A stretch of 64,000 nucleotides of DNA from Phyllobacterium lublinensis (GTDB lineage Bacteria; Pseudomonadota; Alphaproteobacteria; Rhizobiales; Rhizobiaceae): NCBI RefSeq assembly GCF_020164435.1, contig NZ_JAIUDQ010000020.1:1-64000 (forward strand). The letters are read 5' to 3'. The notes under the pieces are model-generated. The model did no database searches. It saw only the letters and a list, made by a program, of their open reading frames with translations, and was not told where the DNA came from. Shown in pieces: positions 8,220 to 17,218 of this stretch. Position numbers and translations under genes: made by a program. Position 1 is the first letter of the stretch; each line of letters opens with the position of its first letter.

Positions 8220-8413
8220 TTCCGTTCCGAGCAGCCAGCCTCGCCCATCAGTTCGAATCTTTAAGCCAGCAATACTAGCGGACCAGCGCGCCGCCGCCTC
8301 ACATCCCCGGCACACGGACAAAACTTAATTTGAGCCTGCGACTGACAATCGGTCGCAATTCCGTTAGCCATGCGCCATAATGATTGAATGACGGTTGCCA
8401 TCCCCGCTTGACA

Positions 8414-8437
8414 GGGAGGGGTGAATCCATGGGATAA
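8414..8437 (+). other. Two-codon minigene with strong ribosome-binding site before sspB
   Basis: GGGAGGGG is followed at normal spacing by ATG GGA TAA (8429-8437). The sspB start at 8444 is 6 bases further and in the same frame. The best-placed start codon therefore opens a Met-Gly-stop minigene, and sspB would be reached by reinitiation or by the weaker GGGA site inside the minigene. Confidence 0.5.
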
Positions 8438-8443
8438 GAACGC

Positions 8444-9022
8444 ATGCCACAAGATATGATCCGCTACGATATACTTGCCCAGGAAGCGCTACGCGGCGTT
8501 ATCCGCAAAGTGCTCGGCGAAGTCGCCAAGGCAGGTCTGCCGGGCAATCATCATTTCTTCGTAACATTTCTCACGGGCGCACCTGGGGTCCGCATCTCGA
8601 CACGCCTGCATGAGAAGTATCCCGAACAAATGACCATCGTCCTCCAGCACCAGTTCTGGGATCTCCAGGTTACGGATACCTTGTTCGAGGTTGGGCTTTC
8701 CTTCGGTGACGTGCCGGAGCGCCTTGTCGTGCCCTTCTCCGCGATTCGCGGTTTTTACGATCCTTCGGTGAATTTCGAACTCGAGTTCGATGTGGAAGTG
8801 GAAGAGGCCGTCGGCGACAACGACCAGGGAATTACCAGCATTGCGCCGCCTCAATCGATCGACAAGCCGAAGGTAGCGACACCGAGCGCCAAGCCGAAGC
8901 CTCCGGTCAAGGCTGCAAGAAAGCCCGCCAAGCCCGGCGAAAAGCCTGAGGCGGCTGATGAAAGTGGTGAAAAGTCATCAGCTTCCGTCGTGTCGCTGGA
9001 CTCCTTCCGCAAGAAAAAATAG
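8444..9022 (+). CDS. sspB: SspB, ClpXP adaptor for ssrA-tagged proteins (alpha type)
   Basis: SspB binds the tag added by tmRNA and hands tagged proteins to ClpXP. The 192 residues contain the alpha-proteobacterial substrate-binding domain (about 1-125), beginning RYDILAQEALRGVIRKVLGE and including HHFFVTFLTGAPGVRIS and QHQFWDLQV. A Lys/Pro/Ala-rich linker (about 140-178) follows, then a short conserved tail VVSLDSFRKKK that is the expected ClpX-docking peptide. Start at 8444 gives the family's usual N-terminus. It heads an operon with DUF4169 and RHH genes, and the tmRNA gene is 4 kb upstream. Confidence 0.93.
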   Translation: MPQDMIRYDILAQEALRGVIRKVLGEVAKAGLPGNHHFFVTFLTGAPGVRISTRLHEKYPEQMTIVLQHQFWDLQVTDTLFEVGLSFGDVPERLVVPFSAIRGFYDPSVNFELEFDVEVEEAVGDNDQGITSIAPPQSIDKPKVATPSAKPKPPVKAARKPAKPGEKPEAADESGEKSSASVVSLDSFRKKK

Positions 9023-9024
9023 TC

Positions 9025-9243
9025 GTGGGCGAGATTGTTAACCTCCGTCTGGTCAAGAAGCGCAAGACCAAGGACGCCAAGGAAAAGCTTGCGGCAGAAA
9101 ACCGCGTCCGATTTGGCCGCACGAAGGTGGAAAAGCAATTCGAACGCGAGGCAACAGGCAAGTCCGCGCGTTTCCTCGACGACAACCGGCTGGAAAGATC
9201 CAACGAGCCCGATCTGTCCGACGCGCCGACGGACAAGAAGTGA
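9025..9243 (+). CDS. DUF4169 family protein
   Basis: A 72-residue, highly charged protein starting with GTG and reading GEIVNLRLVKKRKTKDAKEK, which matches the DUF4169 family (small basic proteins beside sspB in Rhizobiales). It contains no membrane segment or catalytic motif. It begins 2 bases after the sspB stop and overlaps the next start (GTGA), so it is the middle gene of a three-gene operon. Function unknown. Confidence 0.85.
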   Translation: MGEIVNLRLVKKRKTKDAKEKLAAENRVRFGRTKVEKQFEREATGKSARFLDDNRLERSNEPDLSDAPTDKK

Positions 9244-9470
9244 GCGGTGTCCGCAAACGCTCGGTTTCCATTCACGGCCATCGCACGAGCTTTTCACTCG
9301 AAGACGCCTTCTACGATCTCCTTCTGGACATAGCCAAGGCTCGTGATGTGACGTTGGCCGCCCTCATCGCGGAGGTTGACGAAACACGGGACCGCGACTC
9401 AAATCTTTCCTCCGCACTAAGGCTCCATGTTCTCGACTGGGTTAGAAACGCAGGCAACAATCGCGTGTAA
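9240..9470 (+). CDS. Ribbon-helix-helix domain protein
   Basis: A 76-residue protein with a ribbon-helix-helix DNA-binding pattern: a basic beta strand KRSVSIHGHRTSFSLE, then two helices FYDLLLDIAKARDVTLAALI and SNLSSALRLHVLDWV. It starts with GTG overlapping the DUF4169 stop. The family (RHH_4) is conserved next to sspB in Rhizobiales. It may bind DNA or regulate this operon, but no target is visible. Confidence 0.82.
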   Translation: MSGVRKRSVSIHGHRTSFSLEDAFYDLLLDIAKARDVTLAALIAEVDETRDRDSNLSSALRLHVLDWVRNAGNNRV

Positions 9471-9620
9471 ACACCTGTGGCGACTCAGCAATTCTGCTCC
9501 GTCCAGTGCTTCAGGAACGATCGGTGTCAATTTGCAGCAAAAAATTTTCGCGCGGGTGTCGGCTCGGCCCGACGCCGTTCGTCCTCGGAGCGGTTGCATT
9601 CAGATCGAAAGGGAAAATCG

Positions 9621-10106
9621 ATGCCTGCCAAACAAAAGATTACACCCTGCCTTTGGTTCGATGGAAACGCCCAGGAGGCAATGGATTTTTACATGTCCAT
9701 CTTCAAGGACAGCAAAATTCTCAATAGGATGAACTGGGGCAAAGAAGGGGGATCCAAGGAAGGTTCGCTGCTCGTCGCGACTTTCCAGCTAGCAGGCCAG
9801 GAATATATTGCCTTGAACGGTGGGCCTGAATTCAAGTTTACCGAGGGTATTTCGCTCTCCATCGATTGCAGTACCCAAGAAGAAGTGGATAGCCTGACCG
9901 AAAAGCTTACTGCCGGCGGCGGTGAAATCCGCCCCTGCAGTTGGGTGAAGGACAAATTTGGCCTGTCATGGCAAATCGTTCCTTCCATTCTACCTGAAAT
10001 GCTGCGCGACAAGGATCAGGCGAAAGCCGACCGTGTCATGGCAGCCATGATGAAGATGTACAAAATCGACATCCAGAAGCTCAAGGAAGCTTACGACGGG
10101 CAATAG
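9621..10106 (+). CDS. PhnB-like VOC-superfamily protein
   Basis: A 161-residue glyoxalase-fold protein of the PhnB / '3-demethylubiquinone-9 3-methyltransferase' domain group. It starts ITPCLWFDGNAQEAMDFYMS and has FQLAGQEYIALNGGPEFKF, SWVKDKFGLSWQIVP and a C-terminal helix with KMDI-like segment (MYKIDIQKL). These are one-domain dimers of unknown substrate; the methyltransferase name in databases is unreliable. The ATG at 9621 has AAAGGGA upstream. It stands alone and converges on the AsmA-like gene. Confidence 0.86.
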   Translation: MPAKQKITPCLWFDGNAQEAMDFYMSIFKDSKILNRMNWGKEGGSKEGSLLVATFQLAGQEYIALNGGPEFKFTEGISLSIDCSTQEEVDSLTEKLTAGGGEIRPCSWVKDKFGLSWQIVPSILPEMLRDKDQAKADRVMAAMMKMYKIDIQKLKEAYDGQ

Positions 10107-10315
10107 ATCGATTGCCGCGCTAGCCTGCTTAATGTGGGGAAGCTACAGCGTTACCACTTTTCTTCGAATTGTGAACGCGCTCTGTCTGGCTCTAACTTGG
10201 GTTGCAATGGCGCTGTGCGTGGTTCGAATACGCCCCCCAACTCGGCGCTATCCACCGCAAACCGGGTTAGGGCCCTTCATGGTTCCTTGTTATCATGCTC
10301 TGGCGAGGCAGGCTG

Positions 10316-13300
10316 CTAATTGGGTACCAGTGATTTCGGCTCAAGGGTCTTCAGGAAGTCGTCAACGGACTGCTTGTTGATGGTTCCCGTGCCTTGCGGC
10401 TCGGTTGTCGTTCCGCCCGGGTCTGGCTGTGGCGCGGCTGGCTGGGATTGCTCAAGCGCCTTTGCAGCTGCTTCTTCCGCCGCCTTCTTCTCGGCGGCGG
10501 CCCGCTCTTCCGCCGCCCTTCTTTCGGCTTCGGCACGCTCAGCAGCTTCGCGTGCTTCCTGCTCCGCCTTAAGTCTGGCCTCCTCGGCCAGGCGAACGCG
10601 CTCATCCGCGCGGGCTTGATAGAGTTGCGTCTCGCGGCGCAAACGTTGTTTCTCGACGAGCGCTGCCTGCAACGTTTCGACGCGTTGCTGCTCTCTCTCC
10701 AGTGCCCGCTGTGTCAGGAACTGCTCCAATGGCTGGCGATTCAAGGTCAGTTTCGGGCCATGCCATGGGCCGTTAAGGCCGAATTCGATGACGGGATCCG
10801 CTCCGGCGACCACTGCCGTGCCAGGATCGAATGCAAAGCGTCCTTGCGATGCAACAGTCATATCCTGGAAATTCAATCTCAGTTCGGCAGCCAAGCTTGC
10901 ACCGGCACTCTTGAGCTGAAATGTCGATGTCCGAGCAATGCCACCGGCGATGGTGAAGGCGAAGTCTGCTGCGCCCGCTTTGAAGCTGCCATCATGCAGA
11001 TATTGTTCGATCGTCCCGTTCAACAATGTCGCAGTCACTGGTCCTTCCATTGCATCGGCGTTGGCCAAAATCGGCTTCAAAGCTGCGGGATTGATCGCAT
11101 TGATCGCAAGGTCACTGGTGGAGACTACGCCGGAACCAGCGACCGATTCCATCATTTCTGCAACCGACGTGCCAGTCGCGTTGACCGATGCGGTAATCTT
11201 TGCTTTTCCTGTGAGCGGCGGCTCGCCGTCGGCGGGTTGGTAAAGCGCGTCCAGGCTGGTCTCATCGAGTGTGAATTGGCCTGTCGCCAAACCGGTGCCA
11301 CTGGTATTGCGCAATTCGAACATACCGTCAAAATGGCCGCCAAACAGATCGCCCTTGGCGTCGTCAAGACGTAGCGAACCCTCTTTCAAAGCGGCCTTGG
11401 TCTGAAATTTGCTGATCGGGCCCAATATACCGGCGTCGGCTTCGTCGGCGCTCACATTGACATTGAAACTCACTGGAAAAATCGGAGCCGCAGCAAAGGC
11501 CTGCGTGGGCCATGTCCGGCCATCCCCATCCAGCGCGCTGGCGCCGAGTATGAATTGCGCAACGGAGGGAAGGTCAAGCGCTGCAAGCTTCACGTCACCC
11601 TGAACGTCTGGCACGTCGTTTTCGAGCGCCAGGGCCAGTCTTCCGCTCACCTTGGTGCCACTCACTTGTCCACTCCAATCGGGTAGGTTGAGTTTGCCCT
11701 TCGCCAGCTGAAAACTGCTTGCCAGATCGACCGGCATTCCATTGCCAAATCCAGGCAACGAGTAGCCGGCCGTTGCCAGATAACCCTCAAGATCGCCGGT
11801 CTTGATGGAAGCCCGGCCCTCGGCGGTCAGGCCACCTTCCCCACTGCGGAAACTCCCATCAATCAGCGCCTGGCCATCCGGAGCCTTGAGGGACAGCTGG
11901 GTCTGCAGCCCGTCTTTTTCATTTCCCTTCAATGCGAGGTCGGCTTCGAGCTCCCCAGCTAGCCCGAGCGGCAGGGATGGCAGGCCGATCAACGCCATCA
12001 GCGTCTCGGCCTGACCGCTGCGCGCGTTCATCGTCAATTCCAGCGTCCGCAACTCGTCCGTATTCTTCGTCGTCGTACCGGACAGCGTTATATCCATCCC
12101 ACCGGTCTTGCCGGCTGCGCTGAGCGAAAACTCATCGGTCCCAGCCTTGGCATGCATGGTGTTGGCCAGGATCGTCAGCTGCGTCTCCTGGAACAGTCCG
12201 GGAAACCTGGCGGCCCTATCGTTCAGAGCCCCGATAAACGGAAAGTCGGGTATGCGGTTGGCAAGAGCCGAGATGAACGGCGCGAGATCGTCGGCCAGGA
12301 TAGTCGAGTCAATCGAACCGGTGGGCTCGGCTTTGAACGGCTCCAGCTTCCCTGTCGCAGTGATGGTCGCGCCAGCCACATTGCCGATGGTCAGCCGGTC
12401 AATATCGAAAACCCCATCGCGGAGGCGGAAAGCCGTATCCAGCGACTCGGCAACCAATCCATCGTGGGTAACCGGCCCTGCCTTCAAATGTACGTCAAGA
12501 TCCTGCCCCCGCAATTGCGGGGATCCATCGACAGTGGAAGTGGTGTGATTTCCAAAGATCGCCCCAAATGCCTCGAGTGCGTCAGCGTCCAGGGCGCCGC
12601 CCTCGAGCGTCAATTGCGTCAACGGCAATGACTCACCCTTGGCGCTCCGAACCAGTGAGCCTTTAAGCGACGCACCACCCAGCACAAGCTCCAGATTGTC
12701 GACCTTTTGCAGATCAGCGCGCAGGCTGACATCGCCGCTGAAGCCCGCCCCGGGCAGTCGCCGGATCGCCTCGTCGACTGAATCCGTCAGCCATGCGGCG
12801 AGGCCAGAGGGTTGACGCGAGGCGACGAGAAGCTTGCCATCGAACCCGAAATCCGCGCCAACCTGCAACACGCCATTGGCCTCGAACTGTGTCCGCCCAG
12901 GCAATTCCGCCTTGAGCTGATTGATCGTCCATCCGTTTTCGGATGGTGCAGCATCAATCGTGACGGAGCGGATTGTCGTATCGCCGGCAACGATTGCCGG
13001 AAGTTTCAGGTCGATTGTACCCGGTATCGTCGGTATCGGCAGTTGATCCATCATGCGCCGGAAGACGCCAAACCGCCCCGCGGCAGCGACATGCCTCGCC
13101 TGGGTGCCGTTGACCTGTTCCTCGCCATTGCGGAACGTGACCTGCTGACCATCGGCCTTGATTTCGAAACGCGGATCACTGCCATAATCGAACATGGCAG
13201 TCCCGTTGACGACATAGGGGTCGTCGAGAGCGCCCTGCTCCATGCGGAATTCGGGAATGCTGATCTTGCCGTGATCCGCTTCAAACCGTCCGGTAACGCG

Positions 13301-14095
13301 GAGACTTGAAAGCAGGGGCTTCTCCATCTGATCGATGGCATTGGCCCCACTTGAGGAAAGTTCGTCGGCAGAACGAATGGCTATGCTGCCGGCATATTTC
13401 AACGCGCCGTCGCTGAGTGTCACATCGCCATCGGTTTCGAGCGCGCCCGGAATCCCGTCCGGAATGATACGGGTCCGCAATTTCATCGTCCCGTCCGGTT
13501 TCACTTCGCCCGTGGAAGCCGATATTGACGTTTTGTTGCCATTGAACAGCAAGGTACCATCGAATTTCCAAGGGCCGGAAAGATCAGCCGCCGATAGCGT
13601 CGCATCCAGATTCGTAATCGTGCGGGTCGTGGCGGTTGATGCATCGCGGATGAGTACCGAACCATCGGTAACACGCATGTTTTCAAGCCTGACCTTCGCC
13701 GACTGGAAAGGAACATGTGGACGGATTGCCCAGTCGACAACACCATCCTTGTCTATTGCGACTGATACGGTCGGCCTCTCGATCCGCATGTCGAAGATCA
13801 GGATCTGACCACGGATGAACGGCGCCAATTCCGCATCCATGGAAAAACGGTCGATCGTCATGACCGGCTCGCTCCCTGGATCACCGACCTTCACATCGGA
13901 AAATGTCACGGACGGGAATGGCAAGAGCCGCGCGCTGGCACTGCCCGCGACCGTCACAGGACGCCCGAGCAATGCCGACGCTTCACGTTCGAAGGATGAG
14001 CGATAGCCCGCCCAGTCGACAAAATATGGCACGACTAGCGCCGCCGTGAGCACCAGCACCAACAAACCACCGATGAAAACAAACAGCCGTGCCAG
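10316..14095 (-). CDS. Large AsmA-like membrane-anchored protein with coiled-coil tail
   Basis: About 1259 residues. The N-terminus is an inner-membrane anchor (FVFIGGLLVLVLTAALVVPYF) followed by the AsmA opening (SSFEREASALLGRPVTVAGS). AsmA-like proteins are long periplasmic beta-rich proteins linked to outer-membrane lipid homeostasis. The last ~180 residues form a charged Ala/Glu/Arg-rich coiled coil and a Pro-rich tail, not a standard AsmA part. No ATG, GTG or TTG exists upstream of a TTG at 14065 that would cut off the first ten anchor residues. A CTG at 14095 has GGAG 7 bases before it and restores the anchor, so I place the start there. Function inferred. Confidence 0.85.
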   Translation of the reverse strand: MARLFVFIGGLLVLVLTAALVVPYFVDWAGYRSSFEREASALLGRPVTVAGSASARLLPFPSVTFSDVKVGDPGSEPVMTIDRFSMDAELAPFIRGQILIFDMRIERPTVSVAIDKDGVVDWAIRPHVPFQSAKVRLENMRVTDGSVLIRDASTATTRTITNLDATLSAADLSGPWKFDGTLLFNGNKTSISASTGEVKPDGTMKLRTRIIPDGIPGALETDGDVTLSDGALKYAGSIAIRSADELSSSGANAIDQMEKPLLSSLRVTGRFEADHGKISIPEFRMEQGALDDPYVVNGTAMFDYGSDPRFEIKADGQQVTFRNGEEQVNGTQARHVAAAGRFGVFRRMMDQLPIPTIPGTIDLKLPAIVAGDTTIRSVTIDAAPSENGWTINQLKAELPGRTQFEANGVLQVGADFGFDGKLLVASRQPSGLAAWLTDSVDEAIRRLPGAGFSGDVSLRADLQKVDNLELVLGGASLKGSLVRSAKGESLPLTQLTLEGGALDADALEAFGAIFGNHTTSTVDGSPQLRGQDLDVHLKAGPVTHDGLVAESLDTAFRLRDGVFDIDRLTIGNVAGATITATGKLEPFKAEPTGSIDSTILADDLAPFISALANRIPDFPFIGALNDRAARFPGLFQETQLTILANTMHAKAGTDEFSLSAAGKTGGMDITLSGTTTKNTDELRTLELTMNARSGQAETLMALIGLPSLPLGLAGELEADLALKGNEKDGLQTQLSLKAPDGQALIDGSFRSGEGGLTAEGRASIKTGDLEGYLATAGYSLPGFGNGMPVDLASSFQLAKGKLNLPDWSGQVSGTKVSGRLALALENDVPDVQGDVKLAALDLPSVAQFILGASALDGDGRTWPTQAFAAAPIFPVSFNVNVSADEADAGILGPISKFQTKAALKEGSLRLDDAKGDLFGGHFDGMFELRNTSGTGLATGQFTLDETSLDALYQPADGEPPLTGKAKITASVNATGTSVAEMMESVAGSGVVSTSDLAINAINPAALKPILANADAMEGPVTATLLNGTIEQYLHDGSFKAGAADFAFTIAGGIARTSTFQLKSAGASLAAELRLNFQDMTVASQGRFAFDPGTAVVAGADPVIEFGLNGPWHGPKLTLNRQPLEQFLTQRALEREQQRVETLQAALVEKQRLRRETQLYQARADERVRLAEEARLKAEQEAREAAERAEAERRAAEERAAAEKKAAEEAAAKALEQSQPAAPQPDPGGTTTEPQGTGTINKQSVDDFLKTLEPKSLVPN

Positions 14096-14222
14096 TATCG
14101 TACTCCATTCAATATGCGCCGGGCATGACGGCCGGTCTTTGGCAACGTGACGACAAGACCTTGTTTCTCGTTGATTTGCAACGCTGAGACAATGGTTTAG
14201 CGCCCGGAATCAATGTGCGAAC

Positions 14223-15644
14223 CTATAACCGTAAGATCTTGCCCGGATTCATGATATTTCCCGGATCGATCGCCCGCTTGATCGATTCCATGACGTCCAC
14301 TGCGCCGCCAAGTTCGGCCCGGAGGAACTTGATCTTGCCCTGACCAATCCCGTGTTCGCCGGTGCAGGTTCCGTCCATGGCAATGGCTCGCAGGTTGAGG
14401 CGTTCGACAAATGCCTCAACCTTGCGGATCTCCTCTGGATCCTTCTCGTCAAACAGGACAAGCACATGAAAATTGCCGTCGCCGGCATGACCGACGATTG
14501 GAGCGATCAGGCCGCTCTTTTCAATGTCCTTCTCGGTCGCCACGATGCATTCGGCAAGCCGGGATATCGGTACGCAAACGTCCGTGGAAAGCGACTGCTT
14601 GCCCGGCGCGAGGGTCATGCAGGCAAAATAGGAATTGTGCCGCGCCGACCAGAGTTTCTCGCGATCCTCCGCATTGGCTGTCCATTTGAACTCGCCTCCG
14701 CCATTGGTGGCCGCGATCTCGCCGAACAGTTCGGCCTGTTCCGCCACGCCGGTTTCGCTGCCATGGAACTCCACGAAGAGATAGGGCGCCGGTTCGTAGT
14801 CGAGCTTGGAATAGGCGATCATCGCCTGCATCTCGAGTTGATTGACCAGTTCGATGCGGGCGACCGGAATGCCCATCTGGATCGTTTCGATCACAGCATT
14901 GCAGGCGCTTTCAAGGTCCGGGAAGGCACAGATTCCACCGGAAATTGCCTGCGGGATGCCATAAAGCTTCAATGTCAGTTCGGTGATGATGCCAAGCGTT
15001 CCTTCCGAGCCGACCAGCAGGCGCGTCAGGTCGTATCCTGCCGATGTCTTCTTGACCCGCTTCGATGTGGTGATCAGCCGGCCGTCCGGCATGACCGCCT
15101 TCAGCGCCAGGACGTTTTCCCGCATCGTGCCGTAGCGTACGGCGTTGGTTCCGGATGCACGGGTTGCGGCCATGCCGCCGAGACTGGCATTGGCACCCGG
15201 ATCGATGGGGAAGAACAGGCCTGTATCGCGCAGATATTCGTTGAGCTCCTTGCGCGTCACGCCCGGTTCGATAACGACATTCAGGTCTTCGCCATAGACC
15301 TTGAGAATGCGGTTCATGCGCGACAGGTCGACAGAGATGCCGCCGGCGGGCGCATTGACATGACCCTCGAGCGAGGTGCCCGTCCCAAAGGGAATAACCG
15401 GCACCTGCCATTCGCTGCAAAGCCGCACGACCTCCTGGACGTCCTCTACAGATTCGGCAAAAATGACCAGATCGGGCGCCTGGTTGGGAACATAGCTCGT
15501 GGTATGTGCGTGCTGCTCGCGGATCGACTTTCCGGTCTGCGCGTTGTCACCGAAGCGTTTCTTGAGGATGGATACGACAGTTGCTATCCCATTCTCGTTG
15601 CGCAGCAATGCTCCTGCGTCTGCCAATGCCATTCCAGTATCCAT
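14223..15644 (-). CDS. FAD-linked oxidase, D-lactate dehydrogenase/glycolate oxidase GlcD type
   Basis: This 473-residue flavoprotein has a PCMH-type FAD domain with VIPFGTGTSLEGHVN (pyrophosphate loop), PGANASLGGMAATRASGTNAV and GSEGTLGIITELTLKLY, then the cap domain with the catalytic-region GHAGDGNFHVLVLFD and the C-terminal GEHGIGQGK..DPGNIMNPGK. It oxidises a 2-hydroxyacid, most likely D-lactate, passing electrons to the respiratory chain. It is self-contained, without GlcE/GlcF partners, which favours D-lactate dehydrogenase over glycolate oxidase. The start is either 15644 or the ATG four codons in. Confidence 0.88.
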   Translation of the reverse strand: MDTGMALADAGALLRNENGIATVVSILKKRFGDNAQTGKSIREQHAHTTSYVPNQAPDLVIFAESVEDVQEVVRLCSEWQVPVIPFGTGTSLEGHVNAPAGGISVDLSRMNRILKVYGEDLNVVIEPGVTRKELNEYLRDTGLFFPIDPGANASLGGMAATRASGTNAVRYGTMRENVLALKAVMPDGRLITTSKRVKKTSAGYDLTRLLVGSEGTLGIITELTLKLYGIPQAISGGICAFPDLESACNAVIETIQMGIPVARIELVNQLEMQAMIAYSKLDYEPAPYLFVEFHGSETGVAEQAELFGEIAATNGGGEFKWTANAEDREKLWSARHNSYFACMTLAPGKQSLSTDVCVPISRLAECIVATEKDIEKSGLIAPIVGHAGDGNFHVLVLFDEKDPEEIRKVEAFVERLNLRAIAMDGTCTGEHGIGQGKIKFLRAELGGAVDVMESIKRAIDPGNIMNPGKILRL

Positions 15645-15759
15645 CCTTCCGATTCATCATCGTCGTTTTCCACCAGCATTTTCGGGGAATGCACGCGACT
15701 TGTCCAGTTGTAACTCTGTGTGATGGTCAACGGCAAAGGCCGGGCAGCAAACGGGACGA

Positions 15760-16125
15760 TTATTCCTCGTCCTCGTCGTCCTCGCCGGGCTGCCAATCAG
15801 TGACGGCGACGAACCGCTCCTGTTCGCCTGTCTTCTCGAAGACACTGCCGACAGGAGAGTCGAGCAGCGGTATGATGCTTGGATCGTAATTGGCGATGGT
15901 GTTGACGTCGAAGATGCCGCTGTTTTCCGGATCTTCCATATAGTCGTCGCTCTCAAACCCCGACAGGAAGCGCCAGCCGCTATCGAGCGGATTGTCCGGA
16001 TCCTCACGGTACATGAAGCGAACCGGATAACCATCGATGGTAATCGTATCCGTTGCGATGCATCCGCCATAGTTGCGGATAAGTGGCCGGATCTCGTCCT
16101 TGGTGAGTCGGTAACTTTTCTCCAT
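15760..16125 (-). CDS. DUF2185 (Imm33-like) family protein
   Basis: This 121-residue protein begins MEKSYRLTKDEIRPL and has GWRFLSGFESDDYMEDPEN followed by FDVNTIANYDPSIIPLLDSP, the DUF2185 signature, with a strongly acidic tail (GEDDEDEE). The family overlaps with putative immunity proteins (Imm33-like), but no toxin gene is next to it. It begins 8 bases after the stop of the exported protein gene, so the two are probably co-translated. The ATG at 16125 is chosen over an upstream TTG. Function unknown. Confidence 0.78.
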   Translation of the reverse strand: MEKSYRLTKDEIRPLIRNYGGCIATDTITIDGYPVRFMYREDPDNPLDSGWRFLSGFESDDYMEDPENSGIFDVNTIANYDPSIIPLLDSPVGSVFEKTGEQERFVAVTDWQPGEDDEDEE

Positions 16126-16133
16126 AACCAATT

Positions 16134-17087
16134 TTAGTTGATCGTCATGGACTTGGCTAGCTTCCGGAAACGTTCGGAATATTTGTCCTTCTCGGTATCG
16201 CGCACAATGAGGATTGCGCGCACATAGCGGTCCGTCTCAAACCGGGCGATCTGAGCGACATAGAGCTGGTCGCCGCTTGCCGCATCCCTGGCACCGCCAT
16301 CGATCTCGATCCACTCGGCTCCGTCGGCTTCCAGGCTTGTTTCATTGTCGGACCGTACATCCTTGATGCCCGTCAGGGACGCGAATGCCTGTTTGGCAAA
16401 GTCCATTCGTGTCGAAGGTTGCGGTGCGGCATTGAGGTTCGAAGCAATGACGATCATGGGCTGGGCTGAGTTGGCGGCGATATCGTTTGCGCCCTCGGTC
16501 AGGAGATAGGTTGCGCCCGCGATCACGCGGACTGGACGGAAGCCGGCCTGATCGGCAACCTTGAAGGGCAGCGCCGCGATTTGCTCATCGAGACTGGGAG
16601 GGTTGCGTATTGCGATCGTTCGCAGGGCGGTGTCGACGTCAGCGTCGGACAATCCCCCAGCCACGCCGTCGGGGATTTGTACGGTGATCATGGCAGTTGT
16701 CGACTTGGCACCTATGAGAACAATCCATTTGCGATACTTGACCCCTGCCGCGACCTGACTGCCTCGAATTAGCTTGGAAACGACTGCGCCTTCTACGGGC
16801 CAGTTCTCAGCCGGTGCCGCAGCCTCGATCCCCGTTTCACGCAGGCCCTCGGGATTGAATTTCGATGCGATCGTCGCATAGGCATCGACGGGCATCTCCG
16901 TTACGACGATTGACGTACCCTTCGCGGCGTCTTCAAACCCGCTGAAGTTGGATGACGTTACCAAGCCAGCTGGAGGAACGAGGCCAACGCTGGATCCACC
17001 CGGGAACACCGCATCCTGTGCAAGTCCGTACTGAACACCGGCGAGCATGAACACCAGCAGGCTCAGTGAGAGGGCAAAGATTCGCAT
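16134..17087 (-). CDS. Exported protein of unknown function
   Basis: A 317-residue protein with a signal peptide (MRIFALSLSLLVFMLAGVQY, cleavage near GLAQDA). The mature part is a mixed alpha/beta protein without cysteines or recognisable catalytic motifs. It contains repeated halves around VSKLIRGSQVAAGVKYRKWI and DAASGDQLYVAQIARFETD, both of which look like domains that sense or bind in the periplasm. Start at 17087 has AAGGAA upstream. It is followed by the DUF2185 gene at 8 bases. I cannot name its family. Confidence 0.72.
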   Translation of the reverse strand: MRIFALSLSLLVFMLAGVQYGLAQDAVFPGGSSVGLVPPAGLVTSSNFSGFEDAAKGTSIVVTEMPVDAYATIASKFNPEGLRETGIEAAAPAENWPVEGAVVSKLIRGSQVAAGVKYRKWIVLIGAKSTTAMITVQIPDGVAGGLSDADVDTALRTIAIRNPPSLDEQIAALPFKVADQAGFRPVRVIAGATYLLTEGANDIAANSAQPMIVIASNLNAAPQPSTRMDFAKQAFASLTGIKDVRSDNETSLEADGAEWIEIDGGARDAASGDQLYVAQIARFETDRYVRAILIVRDTEKDKYSERFRKLAKSMTIN

Positions 17088-17178
17088 CGGCGCATTCCTT
17101 ATCGCATTAACAGCACAGAGGTAGTGGCCGCCGAGCGATCCGGCAAGCGATTGGTTTCCCGTTTGTTTTTTGAGCAAG

Positions 17179-17218
17179 CTAGAGCCATTCATGGCTACAC
17201 GGAACCATGAAGGCTCTA
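17179..17218. repeat. REP-like palindrome, copy 1, supplying a stop codon
   Basis: A 40-bp imperfect palindrome with arms CTAGAGCC / GGCTCTAG and inner arms TTCATGG / CCATGAA, and a core GGCTACACGGAA. The minus-strand dienelactone hydrolase gene ends at TAG inside one arm. A related element at 27586-27617 shares the outer arms and the TGGCTACACG core. It could act as a terminator or mRNA end protector. Confidence 0.72.

Noticed and set aside
10190-10260. tRNA-like segment with GTTCGAA and CCCCCAACT in the gap before the AsmA-like gene
   Set aside because: The T-arm register is wrong (position 53-61 pair missing) and no D-arm, anticodon arm or matching 5' acceptor strand could be placed.
14352-15713. 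Plus-strand ORF of 453 residues opposite the FAD oxidase
   Set aside because: Antisense shadow of a strongly conserved gene; no domain recognisable.
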